This document shows positions 1 to 7,152 of a stretch of DNA of 23,513 bases, piece by piece. Position numbers and translations under genes: made by a program. The notes under the pieces are model-generated. The model saw only the letters and a list, made by a program, of their open reading frames with translations. It was not told where the DNA came from and did not search any database. Source of the DNA: Nitrospira sp. (lineage in GTDB: Bacteria > Nitrospirota > Nitrospiria > Nitrospirales > Nitrospiraceae); contig JANYEF010000004.1 in assembly GCA_025363325.1 (NCBI GenBank), positions 1 through 23,513 of the forward strand, read 5' to 3'. The stretch's first letter is position 1. Every line of letters begins with the position of its first letter.

Positions 1-316
1 CATCCTGATAGAGCCCCTCTTCCGACGGCCGCCCCTGGCTCCGACCATAGCCGCGATAGTCGAACAGGAACACCGAGAGTCCTAACTGGTAGAGGAGCTT
101 CAGATTTTCGAGACGGTGAATGACATTGCCGGCATTGCCATGGCACCAGAGTATGACCGGATGATCTGCCTGCGCCTCAACGTACCACCCGAACAACCGC
201 GCCCCATCAGCAGCCTGAAACCACACCTCTTCAAGCGGCAGCCCACTGAGCCGAGCCCAGTCCCGATCTTGCCAAGGCTCGGGATGGTAGACGAAGAATT
301 GATCGAGAATGCCCAT
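1..316 (-). CDS. Alpha/beta hydrolase, N-terminal part (cut by window edge)
   Basis: Reading the minus strand from an ATG at 316 gives about 105 residues with no stop before the left edge of the window. The visible part begins MGILDQFFVYHPEPWQDRDW and contains the oxyanion-hole segment HGNAGN (near residue 60) and FDYRGYGRS (near residue 85). Both are hallmarks of the serine hydrolase family related to Bem46 / S33 peptidases. The nucleophile serine, acid and histidine would lie beyond the window. An in-frame TGA sits nine codons upstream at 341-343 and there is no strong Shine-Dalgarno sequence, so the start is the best available choice rather than a certain one. Substrate is unknown. Part of its 5' end is repeated at 794-906. 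Confidence 0.85.
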   Translation of the reverse strand, partial: MGILDQFFVYHPEPWQDRDWARLSGLPLEEVWFQAADGARLFGWYVEAQADHPVILWCHGNAGNVIHRLENLKLLYQLGLSVFLFDYRGYGRSQGRPSEEGLYQD

Positions 317-393
317 GATCTTTTTGACAGAACATTTAGGTCATGGAGGAAACGAAAGGATCTGACAGGAGTGGCAGACGCTCGCGATATCTA

Positions 394-693
394 CTATTGG
401 AGTTTCTGATCGATTTTCCTCCCAGCCTTCTTGAACCCTTCCACTGTCTTCGTGGCCGCCTTTTTCAACTTCTGCTCAATTTTATCTCCAAGATGCTTTT
501 CCTCGATCTTCTTTGCCGCCTTGGAAAATCCTTGTTCTACTTTATTGCCGACCTTCTTGGCAGTGCTCTCGATCCGTTCGACCACCGTGCGGTTGTCGGT
601 TGGTTCGCTCTCAGCCAACGCTGCGGAACCTGAAATAACCAAGATTGGCAGAAGCAGCCAGACTACTTTCCGTATTTGTCGTTGCAGTTGCAT
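394..693 (-). CDS. Small exported lysine-rich helical protein
   Basis: This 99-residue protein has a clear signal peptide: a basic MQLQRQIRK start, a hydrophobic core and a likely cleavage after SAALA. The mature part is almost entirely charged heptad-like helix rich in Lys, Glu and Ala, with repeated units of the type KKVGNKVEQGFSKAAKKIEE and KKAATKTVEGFKKAG. That pattern is typical of amphipathic or coiled-coil periplasmic proteins. I do not recognise a named family. It lies between the hydrolase at the left edge and a broken copy of that hydrolase's 5' end, all on the same strand. Function is unknown; envelope association is inferred from the signal peptide. Confidence 0.75.
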   Translation of the reverse strand: MQLQRQIRKVVWLLLPILVISGSAALAESEPTDNRTVVERIESTAKKVGNKVEQGFSKAAKKIEEKHLGDKIEQKLKKAATKTVEGFKKAGRKIDQKLQ

Positions 694-793
694 TGTCTAC
701 TTTCAACCTTGCGGAAAGCATACCACGAACTGACTAGCCGCTCCGATGGTTCGCGTGCTAGCCATCGTTCCCTCTCGGGTATATTTTGTGGCT

Positions 794-906
794 ACATCGG
801 CAGCCTGAAACCAGACCTCTTCCAGCGGCAAGCCACTGATGCGAACCCAGTCTCGATCCTGCCAGAAATCAGGATGATAGACGAAGAATAAACCGAGGAT
901 GTTGAT
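794..906 (-). pseudogene. Remnant of a second alpha/beta hydrolase 5' end
   Basis: The minus strand encodes a stretch reading NILGLFFVYHPDFWQDRDW and ending SGLPLEEVWFQAAD. It aligns codon for codon, at a constant offset of 590 bp, with the start of the hydrolase at 1-316. The codon matching the initiator ATG is ATC, so the start is lost. After the QAAD position the similarity stops and the frame runs into unrelated sequence with a TGA shortly after. No catalytic residues remain. It is best read as a decayed paralogue or a partial duplication left when the small exported protein gene came to lie between the two. Confidence 0.75.
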
Positions 907-943
907 AGGGACCTCTGTGGAAGTGGGCCCCGGTCACGTCAAA

Positions 944-1648
944 TCAGAACGACCATCCGACGCCGCCGGATACGATCTGCGATTGGAAATCGAGCTTGAC
1001 CCTCTGGTTACCGGTGCCTCCACTGTCCCAGCTATACTGAGTCACGAAATATTTGTACTCGCCGAAGAGAAACAGTTGCTTCGTCACGAAGGCCCTTACC
1101 CCGCCGATAAATTGGTAAGCAAACGCGAGATCACCCGATGTCCCCGAAAGACCGACGTTCCCGCTCTGGATGTTGACATTGTAGAGGATCCCGGTTGAAG
1201 ACCCAACTCCAGCACCGATGTAGGGCTGGATGGTCTCGCCAGGATACCGCAGTATCAGGTTGTACATCGTCGTGATGGCAATCAGGCTGCCCTGCGCCTG
1301 CGTCGTGCCGCCCCCCGACGTGGTTCGGGGAGCCCGTACACTTCCGCCCAGACCGAAGACTTCAATCTCAGCACCGACGATGTTCTTTGTGAACCAAGGA
1401 TACATATCGAATTTGATCCCCGCACCGATCGTCCCCCGTACATCGGTATTGGAAATCCGATTGCCGCCGACGGAGAGATCCTTATCCTGGGGGAACAAAC
1501 CTATGACATGCCCACTCAAGTAGAGATCAAATTTCTTAACGGGCAGGGGCGGAACTTCCTGTCCAAAAGCTCCGCCGGACCAACCTATGAACAGCACCAC
1601 AGCTCCCAACGCGGTCATGCAAGCGCGAATTCTTACTCGATCGGCCAT
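944..1648 (-). CDS. Outer-membrane beta-barrel protein
   Basis: The 234-residue product has a signal peptide (hydrophobic MTALGAVVLFIGWSGGAFG, cleavage near GQE). It then shows alternating hydrophobic/polar strands typical of an eight-stranded porin-like barrel (OmpA/OmpW-like 'outer membrane beta-barrel' domain): KFDLYLSGHVIGLF, VRGTIGAGIKFDMY, IQPYIGAGVGSS, LFLFGEYKYFVTQY. The last strand ends in GGVGWSF with a terminal Phe, the usual outer-membrane insertion signal. A loop rich in Gly/Thr/Ser sits near residues 110-120. Two starts are possible (the first ATG used here, or the Met ten codons later); neither has a strong ribosome site. No specific ligand can be assigned. Confidence 0.85.
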   Translation of the reverse strand: MADRVRIRACMTALGAVVLFIGWSGGAFGQEVPPLPVKKFDLYLSGHVIGLFPQDKDLSVGGNRISNTDVRGTIGAGIKFDMYPWFTKNIVGAEIEVFGLGGSVRAPRTTSGGGTTQAQGSLIAITTMYNLILRYPGETIQPYIGAGVGSSTGILYNVNIQSGNVGLSGTSGDLAFAYQFIGGVRAFVTKQLFLFGEYKYFVTQYSWDSGGTGNQRVKLDFQSQIVSGGVGWSF

Positions 1649-1686
1649 CGCAGTTTTGCCGTGCTGGTTGTTGATCGCCCCACGGC

Positions 1687-2016
1687 CTACTTCTTTTCAA
1701 CCACTCCAGTTCCTTTTACATGAAAGATGTAACCGTTCAAGACCCAGGCCCAGAACCAGCGTTCTTCAACCGTAATATCGACCAATCGCGTTCCACCACT
1801 TTGCGCTAATGCCTATTGATAGGCATTGACGAAACGGCTGTTCTGGTTGATCGGAATAAACTGGAACAGCATGATCCCCGTGCTGGATCCCTCCCCAGTC
1901 CCCAGCCTCTGTTCGTTTGGGCCAACGGGAGCCGATGGAATGGTCAAGGGGATTGAAGAGCACGCCGTTACGGCAAGAACCAAAAAGATTCCCATCAAAC
2001 CAGCTAATCTCTTCAT
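1687..2016 (-). pseudogene. TRL-like lipoprotein gene interrupted by an in-frame amber codon
   Basis: The start at 2016 follows a good ribosome site (GGAGGA). The product begins MKRLAGLMGIFLVLAVTACS, a lipobox signal peptide, and continues with the G-T-G-x-A/S-S-x-G-I and FIPINQNSRFVNAYQ segment that I associate with the TRL-like protein family (PF13146). A TAG at 1813-1815 ends the first part at 67 residues. The same frame then continues ALAQSGGTRLVDITVEERWF for 41 more codons to a TAG at 1687, which matches the C-terminal half expected of this family (total about 108 residues). The gene is therefore most likely a recent pseudogene, or needs amber readthrough. Confidence 0.75.
1808..1827. 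repeat. Perfect 8-bp inverted repeat centred on the TRL amber codon
   Basis: The arms 1808-1815 and 1820-1827 are exact reverse complements with a 4-nt loop. The TAG codon is formed by three bases of one arm. No T-run follows on either strand, so it does not look like an intrinsic terminator. Confidence 0.8.
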
Positions 2017-2045
2017 GGCTTCCTCCAATGGTTCCGGATGGTCAT

Positions 2046-2060
2046 CGCGGGAATCCCGCG
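2046..2060. promoter_or_regulatory. Palindrome in the TRL-like 5' leader
   Basis: CGCGGGA-A-TCCCGCG is a perfect 7+1+7 inverted repeat just downstream of the candidate -10. It could be an operator or a leader hairpin; no regulator is visible nearby. Confidence 0.3.
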
Positions 2061-2066
2061 CGGCGA

Positions 2067-2095
2067 AATCTAGCATAATAATCCTCACCTGGCAA
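2067..2095 (-). promoter_or_regulatory. Candidate sigma70 promoter of the TRL-like gene
   Basis: On the minus strand TTGCCA (2090-2095) and an extended -10 TGC-TAGATT (hexamer 2067-2072) are separated by exactly 17 bp. The start codon at 2016 lies about 45 nt after the expected transcription start. A 15-bp palindrome at 2046-2060 falls at or just after the start point. Confidence 0.45.
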
Positions 2096-2150
2096 TTAGA
2101 CCGGACTCCAAACAACCCACTTTCGTGAGATAATTCATTCCCTGGGTCGA

Positions 2151-2166
2151 CCAAGAATTCTCTTGG
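2151..2166. promoter_or_regulatory. Inverted repeat upstream of the halogenase operon
   Basis: CCAAGA-attc-TCTTGG is a 6-bp inverted repeat about 80 bp before the halogenase start, in the divergent control region between the minus-strand TRL-like gene and the plus-strand operon. It has the size of a regulator binding site. The only -10-like box nearby (TATACT, 2206-2211) lacks a good -35, so the promoter of this operon is unresolved. Confidence 0.25.
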
Positions 2167-2247
2167 CTCTCGGCCCTTGACCTAGCAACAATGCAGCTTC
2201 TTGGGTATACTCCGCACCAATCCTATGATCTTGGAGAGAGACTAGTC

Positions 2248-3603
2248 GTGTCTTCCACTCATACTCGTGAGCCTCATGTGGCTTCTGTCGCCTGTGACGT
2301 CCTCGTCGTCGGGGGCGGTCCGGCTGGATCAACGATCTCAGCGCTCTTGGCTGAACGGGGGTGGAACGTCCATATTCTGGAGAAGGACCATCACCCACGT
2401 TTCCATATCGGCGAATCACTGCTGCCCCATTCACTTCCCATGCTCAAACGCCTCGGCGTGCTGCCGGACATCGAAAAGATCGGCATCATCAAGTACGGCG
2501 CGGACATGGTATCGCACTACCATGGGCGATCAAGCATGTTCTATTTCGCCAAGGCCATCGACTCCTCCCAACCCTACGCATTCGAGGTCAAACGATCCGA
2601 GTTTGACGCCATCCTGATGAAGAACGCGGTGGCAAAAGGCGCTCACCTTCACGAAGGCCTGAAGGCGCAGCGCGTCGAATTTCGTCCTGGGTCGTCTTCA
2701 ATCGTCCATGCCGAAGATCGGGCCGGGCGCCCCGTCGCCTGGGAAGCGAAGTTCGTCGTAGATGCCAGCGGCCGCGACACGTTTCTTTCCGCTCAACTAG
2801 GGGGGAAACATCGAAGCGCCACCCACAACAGCGCGGCGATCTTCGGACACTTCGAAGGGGTGACTCGACTGCCCGGCGGTGACGAAGGGAATATCACGGT
2901 CGGCTGGCACGACCACGGGTGGTGCTGGCTGATTCCCTTCAAAGACGGCACGATGAGCGTGGGTGTCGTCTGTTGGCCCGACTATATTCGATCGCGACAG
3001 GTCCCGCTCGACCAATTCCTGCTGGATACCCTCGCCCTGATGCCGCCCATCGCTGAGCGGATGAAGCAGGCCAAGCTCATGACCGAGGTCTACGCCGCCG
3101 CAAATTTTTCCTACCGTAGAGACACCATGTCCGGCGAGGGTTATCTCATGATAGGCGACGCGTTCGCCTTCATCGACCCCATGTTCTCCAGCGGTGTCCA
3201 CCTCGCCTTGAACAGCGCAATGATGGGAGCCGACGTCGTTGAGGCCTACCTGCAACACTCCCCGGAATATAAGCCGAAACTTCGCCAGTTCGACCGCACC
3301 GTGCGGCGGGGGATCGATACATTTTCCTGGTTCATCCATCGATTCACTCAACCGGCCTTTCGGGACCTGTTCATGTCGACACGGAAGCCCCCCAAGATGG
3401 AACAGGCTGTCCTTTCGCTCTTGGCTGGTGATGTCTTTACCCAATCACGGGCGCGGCTGCCGCTTTTCCTTTTTAAAGTTGCCTACTACCTGACCTATGT
3501 GCTCAATTGGAAAGAGAATAGGACTGCGGCTCGTCGTCGCAGATTAGGGCTCCAGACCACCGTCACCAACCTGAAAGATTACGCCGTCAACCACAAGACC
3601 TAG
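2248..3603 (+). CDS. Flavin-dependent halogenase-like FAD oxidoreductase
   Basis: This 451-residue protein belongs to the tryptophan-halogenase-like FAD family. Visible motifs are the dinucleotide-binding VVGGGPAGST (about 19-28), GESLLP (about 55-60) and a lysine in IIKYGAD (about 82) where pyrrole/phenol halogenases carry the catalytic Lys. There follow the halogenase signature W-C-W-L-I-P (225-230, pattern WxWxIP) and GDAFAFIDPMFSSGVHLAL (about 303-321). I chose GTG at 2248 because GGAGAGAG lies 8-9 nt before it; an in-frame ATG at 2191 would add 19 residues with no ribosome site. It heads an operon with the chorismatase 25 bp downstream. Xanthomonadins are brominated aryl polyenes, so chlorination or bromination of the aryl head is the natural hypothesis; no reductase partner is in the window. 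Confidence 0.85.
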   Translation: MSSTHTREPHVASVACDVLVVGGGPAGSTISALLAERGWNVHILEKDHHPRFHIGESLLPHSLPMLKRLGVLPDIEKIGIIKYGADMVSHYHGRSSMFYFAKAIDSSQPYAFEVKRSEFDAILMKNAVAKGAHLHEGLKAQRVEFRPGSSSIVHAEDRAGRPVAWEAKFVVDASGRDTFLSAQLGGKHRSATHNSAAIFGHFEGVTRLPGGDEGNITVGWHDHGWCWLIPFKDGTMSVGVVCWPDYIRSRQVPLDQFLLDTLALMPPIAERMKQAKLMTEVYAAANFSYRRDTMSGEGYLMIGDAFAFIDPMFSSGVHLALNSAMMGADVVEAYLQHSPEYKPKLRQFDRTVRRGIDTFSWFIHRFTQPAFRDLFMSTRKPPKMEQAVLSLLAGDVFTQSRARLPLFLFKVAYYLTYVLNWKENRTAARRRRLGLQTTVTNLKDYAVNHKT

Positions 3604-3628
3604 CCGAGCGACCGAGAGGAGCGTCAGC

Positions 3629-4672
3629 GTGCGGCCCAGCCAGACACAACGATCCTACGCGGCAGGTCATCACACGTCGGAAGCGACGGTGCGCCCATGC
3701 CTGACCTATGTCGAGGCCACGAAGCTGACGGCCTGGATCGCCACGTCTGGCGCCCACCCCTTGGCGATCATTTCCTTCGGACAGACCATCCCGCGCACCA
3801 ACTCATGTCCAACTATACAGCTCGACCTCCCGCAATTGGAGGGGCATCCCTTGCTTGAGATTTGGACGTCCGACCAGCCCGTAACGACTCTTCAAAAAAA
3901 CGAATGTTCCTTGGCGATGAGCGGAGATGTCCTGGCAGGGACCATCTCCCTCGACGAGAAAGCGGGAACCACGCTGGATGCCACGACAGAGCTGGCCTAC
4001 CGACAACTCCTTCACCACACACGTGAACTCGGGTTTCCCTATCTGTGGCGAGTCTGGAACTTTTTCCCGGATATCAATAAAGAAGAAGCCGGTCTGGAGC
4101 GGTATCGGCGATTTTGCATGGGACGCCATCAGGCGTTGGAGGCAAGCCTTCAGAACTTTCCCTCTGCCCTTCCCGCCGGCACGGCAGTGGGCACCCGATC
4201 CGGACCGCTGCAGCTCTACTTTCTGGCCGGGGCTCACCCCGCGGCCCATCTCGGGAACCCACGTCAAATGAACGCCTACGAGTATCCGAAGGACTACGGG
4301 CCCCGAAGCCCATCCTTTGCACGGGCGACTCTCTGTAGTTCAGAGAGCGGGCCTCAGCTCTTTATCGCCGGAACGGCCAGCGTCGTCGGACACACGAGCC
4401 GACATGTCGGTTACCCCAAAGAGCAGACACAAGAAATGGTTCACAATCTTCGGACCCTCATCGAACATGCGGATCGCATGGAACCGAAGGGAATAGGAAC
4501 ATCCCACCGCGCGATCTACAAGGTCTACGTGCGAAACCCGGATCAACTGCAATCCATCCGACAGGCTCTTCGCGACCCGCTCCTAAACTCCAGCCCGATA
4601 TTGTTACTCCAGGGAGACCTATGCCGTCGGGAACTGCTAGTCGAGATCGAGGGGCTCGTCACGTCGGACTGA
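3629..4672 (+). CDS. Chorismatase-family hydroxybenzoate synthase (XanB2/Hyg5/FkbO-like)
   Basis: The 347-residue product matches the chorismatase (older name pteridine-dependent deoxygenase-like) family. Its conserved blocks are WRVWNFFPDIN (141-150), NPRQMNAYEYPKDYGPRSPS (210-229) followed by FARA, and GTASVVGH (248-255). Family members convert chorismate to 3-hydroxybenzoate, 4-hydroxybenzoate or a dihydroxycyclohexadiene acid plus pyruvate. Xanthomonas XanB2 feeds xanthomonadin and ubiquinone synthesis. Given the polyene operon that converges on this one, a hydroxybenzoate starter unit is the likely product, though I cannot assign the 3- versus 4- subtype from residues alone. The GTG start has GAGAGGAG just upstream. 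It is a soluble cytoplasmic enzyme. Confidence 0.88.
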   Translation: MRPSQTQRSYAAGHHTSEATVRPCLTYVEATKLTAWIATSGAHPLAIISFGQTIPRTNSCPTIQLDLPQLEGHPLLEIWTSDQPVTTLQKNECSLAMSGDVLAGTISLDEKAGTTLDATTELAYRQLLHHTRELGFPYLWRVWNFFPDINKEEAGLERYRRFCMGRHQALEASLQNFPSALPAGTAVGTRSGPLQLYFLAGAHPAAHLGNPRQMNAYEYPKDYGPRSPSFARATLCSSESGPQLFIAGTASVVGHTSRHVGYPKEQTQEMVHNLRTLIEHADRMEPKGIGTSHRAIYKVYVRNPDQLQSIRQALRDPLLNSSPILLLQGDLCRRELLVEIEGLVTSD

Positions 4673-4748
4673 TCTCACCCATGCGACTCCACTTCGCCTC
4701 TCCGAAACGGACAGGGCTCGCGTAGGTCACACGAAAGAGGGACCTGTA

Positions 4749-5708
4749 ATGACTTTGGGCAACGGCAACGGTCAACACCTCGTCAATGGAAACGGGCATG
4801 GCAAGACTGCCCCCCCGCAGTTTTACTTTACGATCGACTGCGATTGGGTGCCCGGCTCTCACGTCGGACTTGAAATGCTGCTGGCCTTCTGTGACCGAAC
4901 GCATCTCAAGGGGACGATCTTCTTCGCCGGCCGCTTCGCGGAAACCTATCCGCATTTGGTCCGGGACTGTCATGACCGCGGGCACCAGTTGGGAACGCAC
5001 GGATGGGCCCACGGAGGGCTGGAGGACGACGAAGATTTTCGCACGGCCAGTTACGAGCAACAACGGGAATGGATCCGCCGTGCAACCGAGGCCGTGGAAC
5101 AAGCCGCCGGCATTCGCCCGGTCGTATTCCGCGCGCCCAATCTCTCGATCGGCGAAACCACCCTCCGCGCCCTCGAACATGAAGGCTATCGGTACGATTC
5201 CTCCGTTCCGGCCAGGCGATTCGATATGGGATTTGGGCGAGTCCACTACCTCAATTATTTCTGGGCCCCGCGTGATCCGTATCGGCCATCGGGAGACGAT
5301 TTGACGACGCCCGGGGAGAGTCCCTTGATCGAAGTCCCCCCGTCGTCGTGCCTTTTTCCGATCAACATGGCGACGCTGCGAACGCTCGGTCTACCGATGG
5401 TTCAACGCATGATCCGCTGGATCGGCTGCCGCTCACGCCACCTGGTCTTTTACTGTCATCCCTCCGAATTCGTGTACGCGAAAGATCAGGTCTTTCCGGA
5501 CACGATGTCCAAGTGGAACCAGAAGGGCATGTGCCCGGCCAACCTCTCGCTGGTGGAAGAATTGCTCGACCATGTCCTCGAGCGCGGGTACGCCCCCACG
5601 CAAATGATGGAGACCACGGTACGTCGGCTTGACTTGGGGCAACCAATCGGACTAAAAGCAGAGAGTTTTCAGCCGGATCGAACCTATCGAGAGGAGGGGC
5701 AGCGATGA
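4749..5708 (+). CDS. Polysaccharide deacetylase (CE4 / NodB family)
   Basis: The 319-residue protein carries the NodB fold motifs: TIDCDW (28-33, motif 1 with metal/catalytic Asp), HGWAH (84-88, the two metal-binding His), RAPN (128-131, motif 3), DSSV (150-153) and a late CHPSEF histidine motif. There is no signal peptide, so it should act in the cytoplasm. The first 20 residues are a low-complexity Asn/Gly tail (NGNGQHLVNGNGHG). AGAGGGA precedes the ATG. It follows the chorismatase after 76 bp and its stop overlaps the next start (ATGA). Relatives de-N-acetylate sugars or lipid-linked glycans; here it may act on a sugar added by the glycosyltransferase at 6179-7081, which is inference. Confidence 0.85.
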   Translation: MTLGNGNGQHLVNGNGHGKTAPPQFYFTIDCDWVPGSHVGLEMLLAFCDRTHLKGTIFFAGRFAETYPHLVRDCHDRGHQLGTHGWAHGGLEDDEDFRTASYEQQREWIRRATEAVEQAAGIRPVVFRAPNLSIGETTLRALEHEGYRYDSSVPARRFDMGFGRVHYLNYFWAPRDPYRPSGDDLTTPGESPLIEVPPSSCLFPINMATLRTLGLPMVQRMIRWIGCRSRHLVFYCHPSEFVYAKDQVFPDTMSKWNQKGMCPANLSLVEELLDHVLERGYAPTQMMETTVRRLDLGQPIGLKAESFQPDRTYREEGQR

Positions 5709-6115
5709 AACGCATATTATCTGGAATGGTTGTAGCCTGCTTAGTGGTGGCAGTCGTCGTAGGCTGCCGAGGCGGCGGACAGATTTACAACGTCAACGGT
5801 GCTTCGGTTCAAACCGCAACCGGCAAGGAACCGAGCATGGAAGATGTGCAGAAGGCCATTATTCAGGCAGGAGTCGGACTAGGGTGGACCATGGCTGTGG
5901 TGAAGTCCGGCGAGATCATGGGTACGCTCAATGTCCGCAGCCATCAGGCCGTCGTAACCATTCCCTACACGACCAAAACATACAGCATCCTCTACAAGGA
6001 CAGTAGCAATCTCAAATATAACGCCGACAAACACACCATCCACGAAAACTACACCGGCTGGATTCAGCGATTAGATGGAGCCATTCGCTCGCGGCTGACC
6101 GCCGCCGGCATGTAG
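5705..6115 (+). CDS. Small lipoprotein, unknown function
   Basis: The 136-residue product starts MKRILSGMVVACLVVAVVVG followed by Cys21, a clear lipobox. The mature part (INQ-type region YNVNGASV, then EDVQKAIIQAGVGLGWTMAVV and a Tyr/Thr-rich beta segment) looks like a compact alpha/beta periplasmic domain. GAGGAGGGG lies before the ATG, and the ATG overlaps the deacetylase stop, so translation is coupled. Aryl-polyene loci commonly include small lipoproteins; a role in product localisation is possible but cannot be read from the sequence. Confidence 0.8.
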   Translation: MKRILSGMVVACLVVAVVVGCRGGGQIYNVNGASVQTATGKEPSMEDVQKAIIQAGVGLGWTMAVVKSGEIMGTLNVRSHQAVVTIPYTTKTYSILYKDSSNLKYNADKHTIHENYTGWIQRLDGAIRSRLTAAGM

Positions 6116-6147
6116 GATTCTTTTGTCCCTTGTCGCGCCGCGCGATG

Positions 6148-6160
6148 GGGGACAGTCCCC
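6148..6160. terminator. Short hairpin between convergent operons
   Basis: GGGGA-CAG-TCCCC is a 5-bp stem with a 3-nt loop, followed on the plus strand by TCTTCT. It sits in the 63-bp gap where the two operons meet, so it may end transcription of the plus operon. It also resembles short REP-like GGGGAC/GTCCCC repeats found between genes in many genomes. Confidence 0.35.
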
Positions 6161-6178
6161 TCTTCTGCTGCCATCCAG

Positions 6179-7081
6179 CTATTTGCGTATCTGTCTCGCG
6201 GTTTCCTGCACACGATAGAGTTGCTCCATCACGGCTGACTCATTCCGCCCACGAAGAACTCGATACAGCCCCATCGGGCACATCCCGTTACGGAGCAACC
6301 TCCACGCCACCATCCGTGTAATCCGTACAATATCCAGCACTGGACAAAAATGGCTGGGCCGCGGTCCCGATCGTGGCATCACACTGACAGGCACACTACG
6401 GCAGGCAACGCCCCGTTTGGCCGCTTCGATCAGGATTTCGCTCTCAAAGACAAACCCATGCTTTCGATCATGCTTCAGTGTGACGTTTTGTAACAGGCTG
6501 CCTGGATACAGCCGAAATCCAGATTGGCTGTCTTCGATTGGCTGCCCCGCAGCCCAGCCGATCCAGAAATCGGCGATTCGGTTTGCCACATACCGCCAGA
6601 ACGAGGCTCTTCGTTGATCGCGCCGACGAGCGCCAACGAGAAACGCGTTCGGATCGTCCAGAGACCGCTTCACGAAGGAGGGAATCTCTTCCGGCGCATG
6701 TTGCCCATCTGCATCCAGCGTGATCACTCCGATGGCCCCATGCGCCAGCGCATGCTCGAATCCACGCGAGAGGCTCCCAGCCTTCCCACAATTCTCTTCA
6801 TTGCGCAGGACAGTCACATCAAGGCCGGCAACTGTACGAGATGTGCTATCGGCGGAGCCATCGTCCACCACAACCACGTTGGCGCACTGTTGCCGAGCGC
6901 GCATCGCCACGTCGCGTACCGTTTCGGCTTCGTTGTAGGCCGGGATAACAACCCAGTATAAACGGGCAGTCTCCAGCGACTCAGGAGACTGTTCGCCCGT
7001 CGCCCGTCGCTCGCGAAGCGTATCTCGTGACATGTCGCTCATCCCACGGTTGCCGATTGGTTCATTGCGCCATTGATTCAA
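6179..7081 (-). CDS. Glycosyltransferase family 2 (dolichyl-phosphate mannose synthase-like)
   Basis: The GT-A core starts at VVIPAYNEAETV and contains VVVVDDGSADST, the DxD-containing LDADGQHAPEEIP, and EDSQSGFRLYP. These are the standard order for DPM1-like GT2 enzymes that use UDP/GDP-sugars. There is no transmembrane segment, so it works at the cytoplasmic face. The first 40 residues look non-conserved, and their DNA resembles intergenic repeat (GCCCGTCGCCCGTCGC). The true start may be the Met at codon 14 or 17 rather than the first. It is the last gene of the polyene operon, 71 bp after the ketoreductase, and is probably a tailoring enzyme of the polyene head or lipid end. Confidence 0.85.
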   Translation of the reverse strand: MNQWRNEPIGNRGMSDMSRDTLRERRATGEQSPESLETARLYWVVIPAYNEAETVRDVAMRARQQCANVVVVDDGSADSTSRTVAGLDVTVLRNEENCGKAGSLSRGFEHALAHGAIGVITLDADGQHAPEEIPSFVKRSLDDPNAFLVGARRRDQRRASFWRYVANRIADFWIGWAAGQPIEDSQSGFRLYPGSLLQNVTLKHDRKHGFVFESEILIEAAKRGVACRSVPVSVMPRSGPRPSHFCPVLDIVRITRMVAWRLLRNGMCPMGLYRVLRGRNESAVMEQLYRVQETARQIRK

Positions 7082-7110
7082 AGATCATTCGCCACCATTC
7101 ACATCTCGCC

Positions 7111-7143
7111 TTTTACCCCTTACCCCTCACGCCTTACCCCTTT
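7111..7143. repeat. Short degenerate TACCCC/CGCC repeat
   Basis: In the gap between ketoreductase and glycosyltransferase the units TTTTACCCC, TTACCCCTCAC and GCCTTACCCC follow each other. It looks like a minisatellite-like intergenic repeat. No ORF or hairpin is supported here. Confidence 0.4.
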
Positions 7144-7152
7144 CTGTTTTCG

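Noticed and set aside
2177..2211. TTGACC ... TATACT as a promoter for the halogenase operon
   Set aside because: The spacing is 23 bp, too long for sigma70; the -10-like box alone is not enough.
2797..3444. A 215-codon minus-strand frame
   Set aside because: It is antisense to the halogenase gene, whose motifs are unambiguous, and shows no family features of its own.
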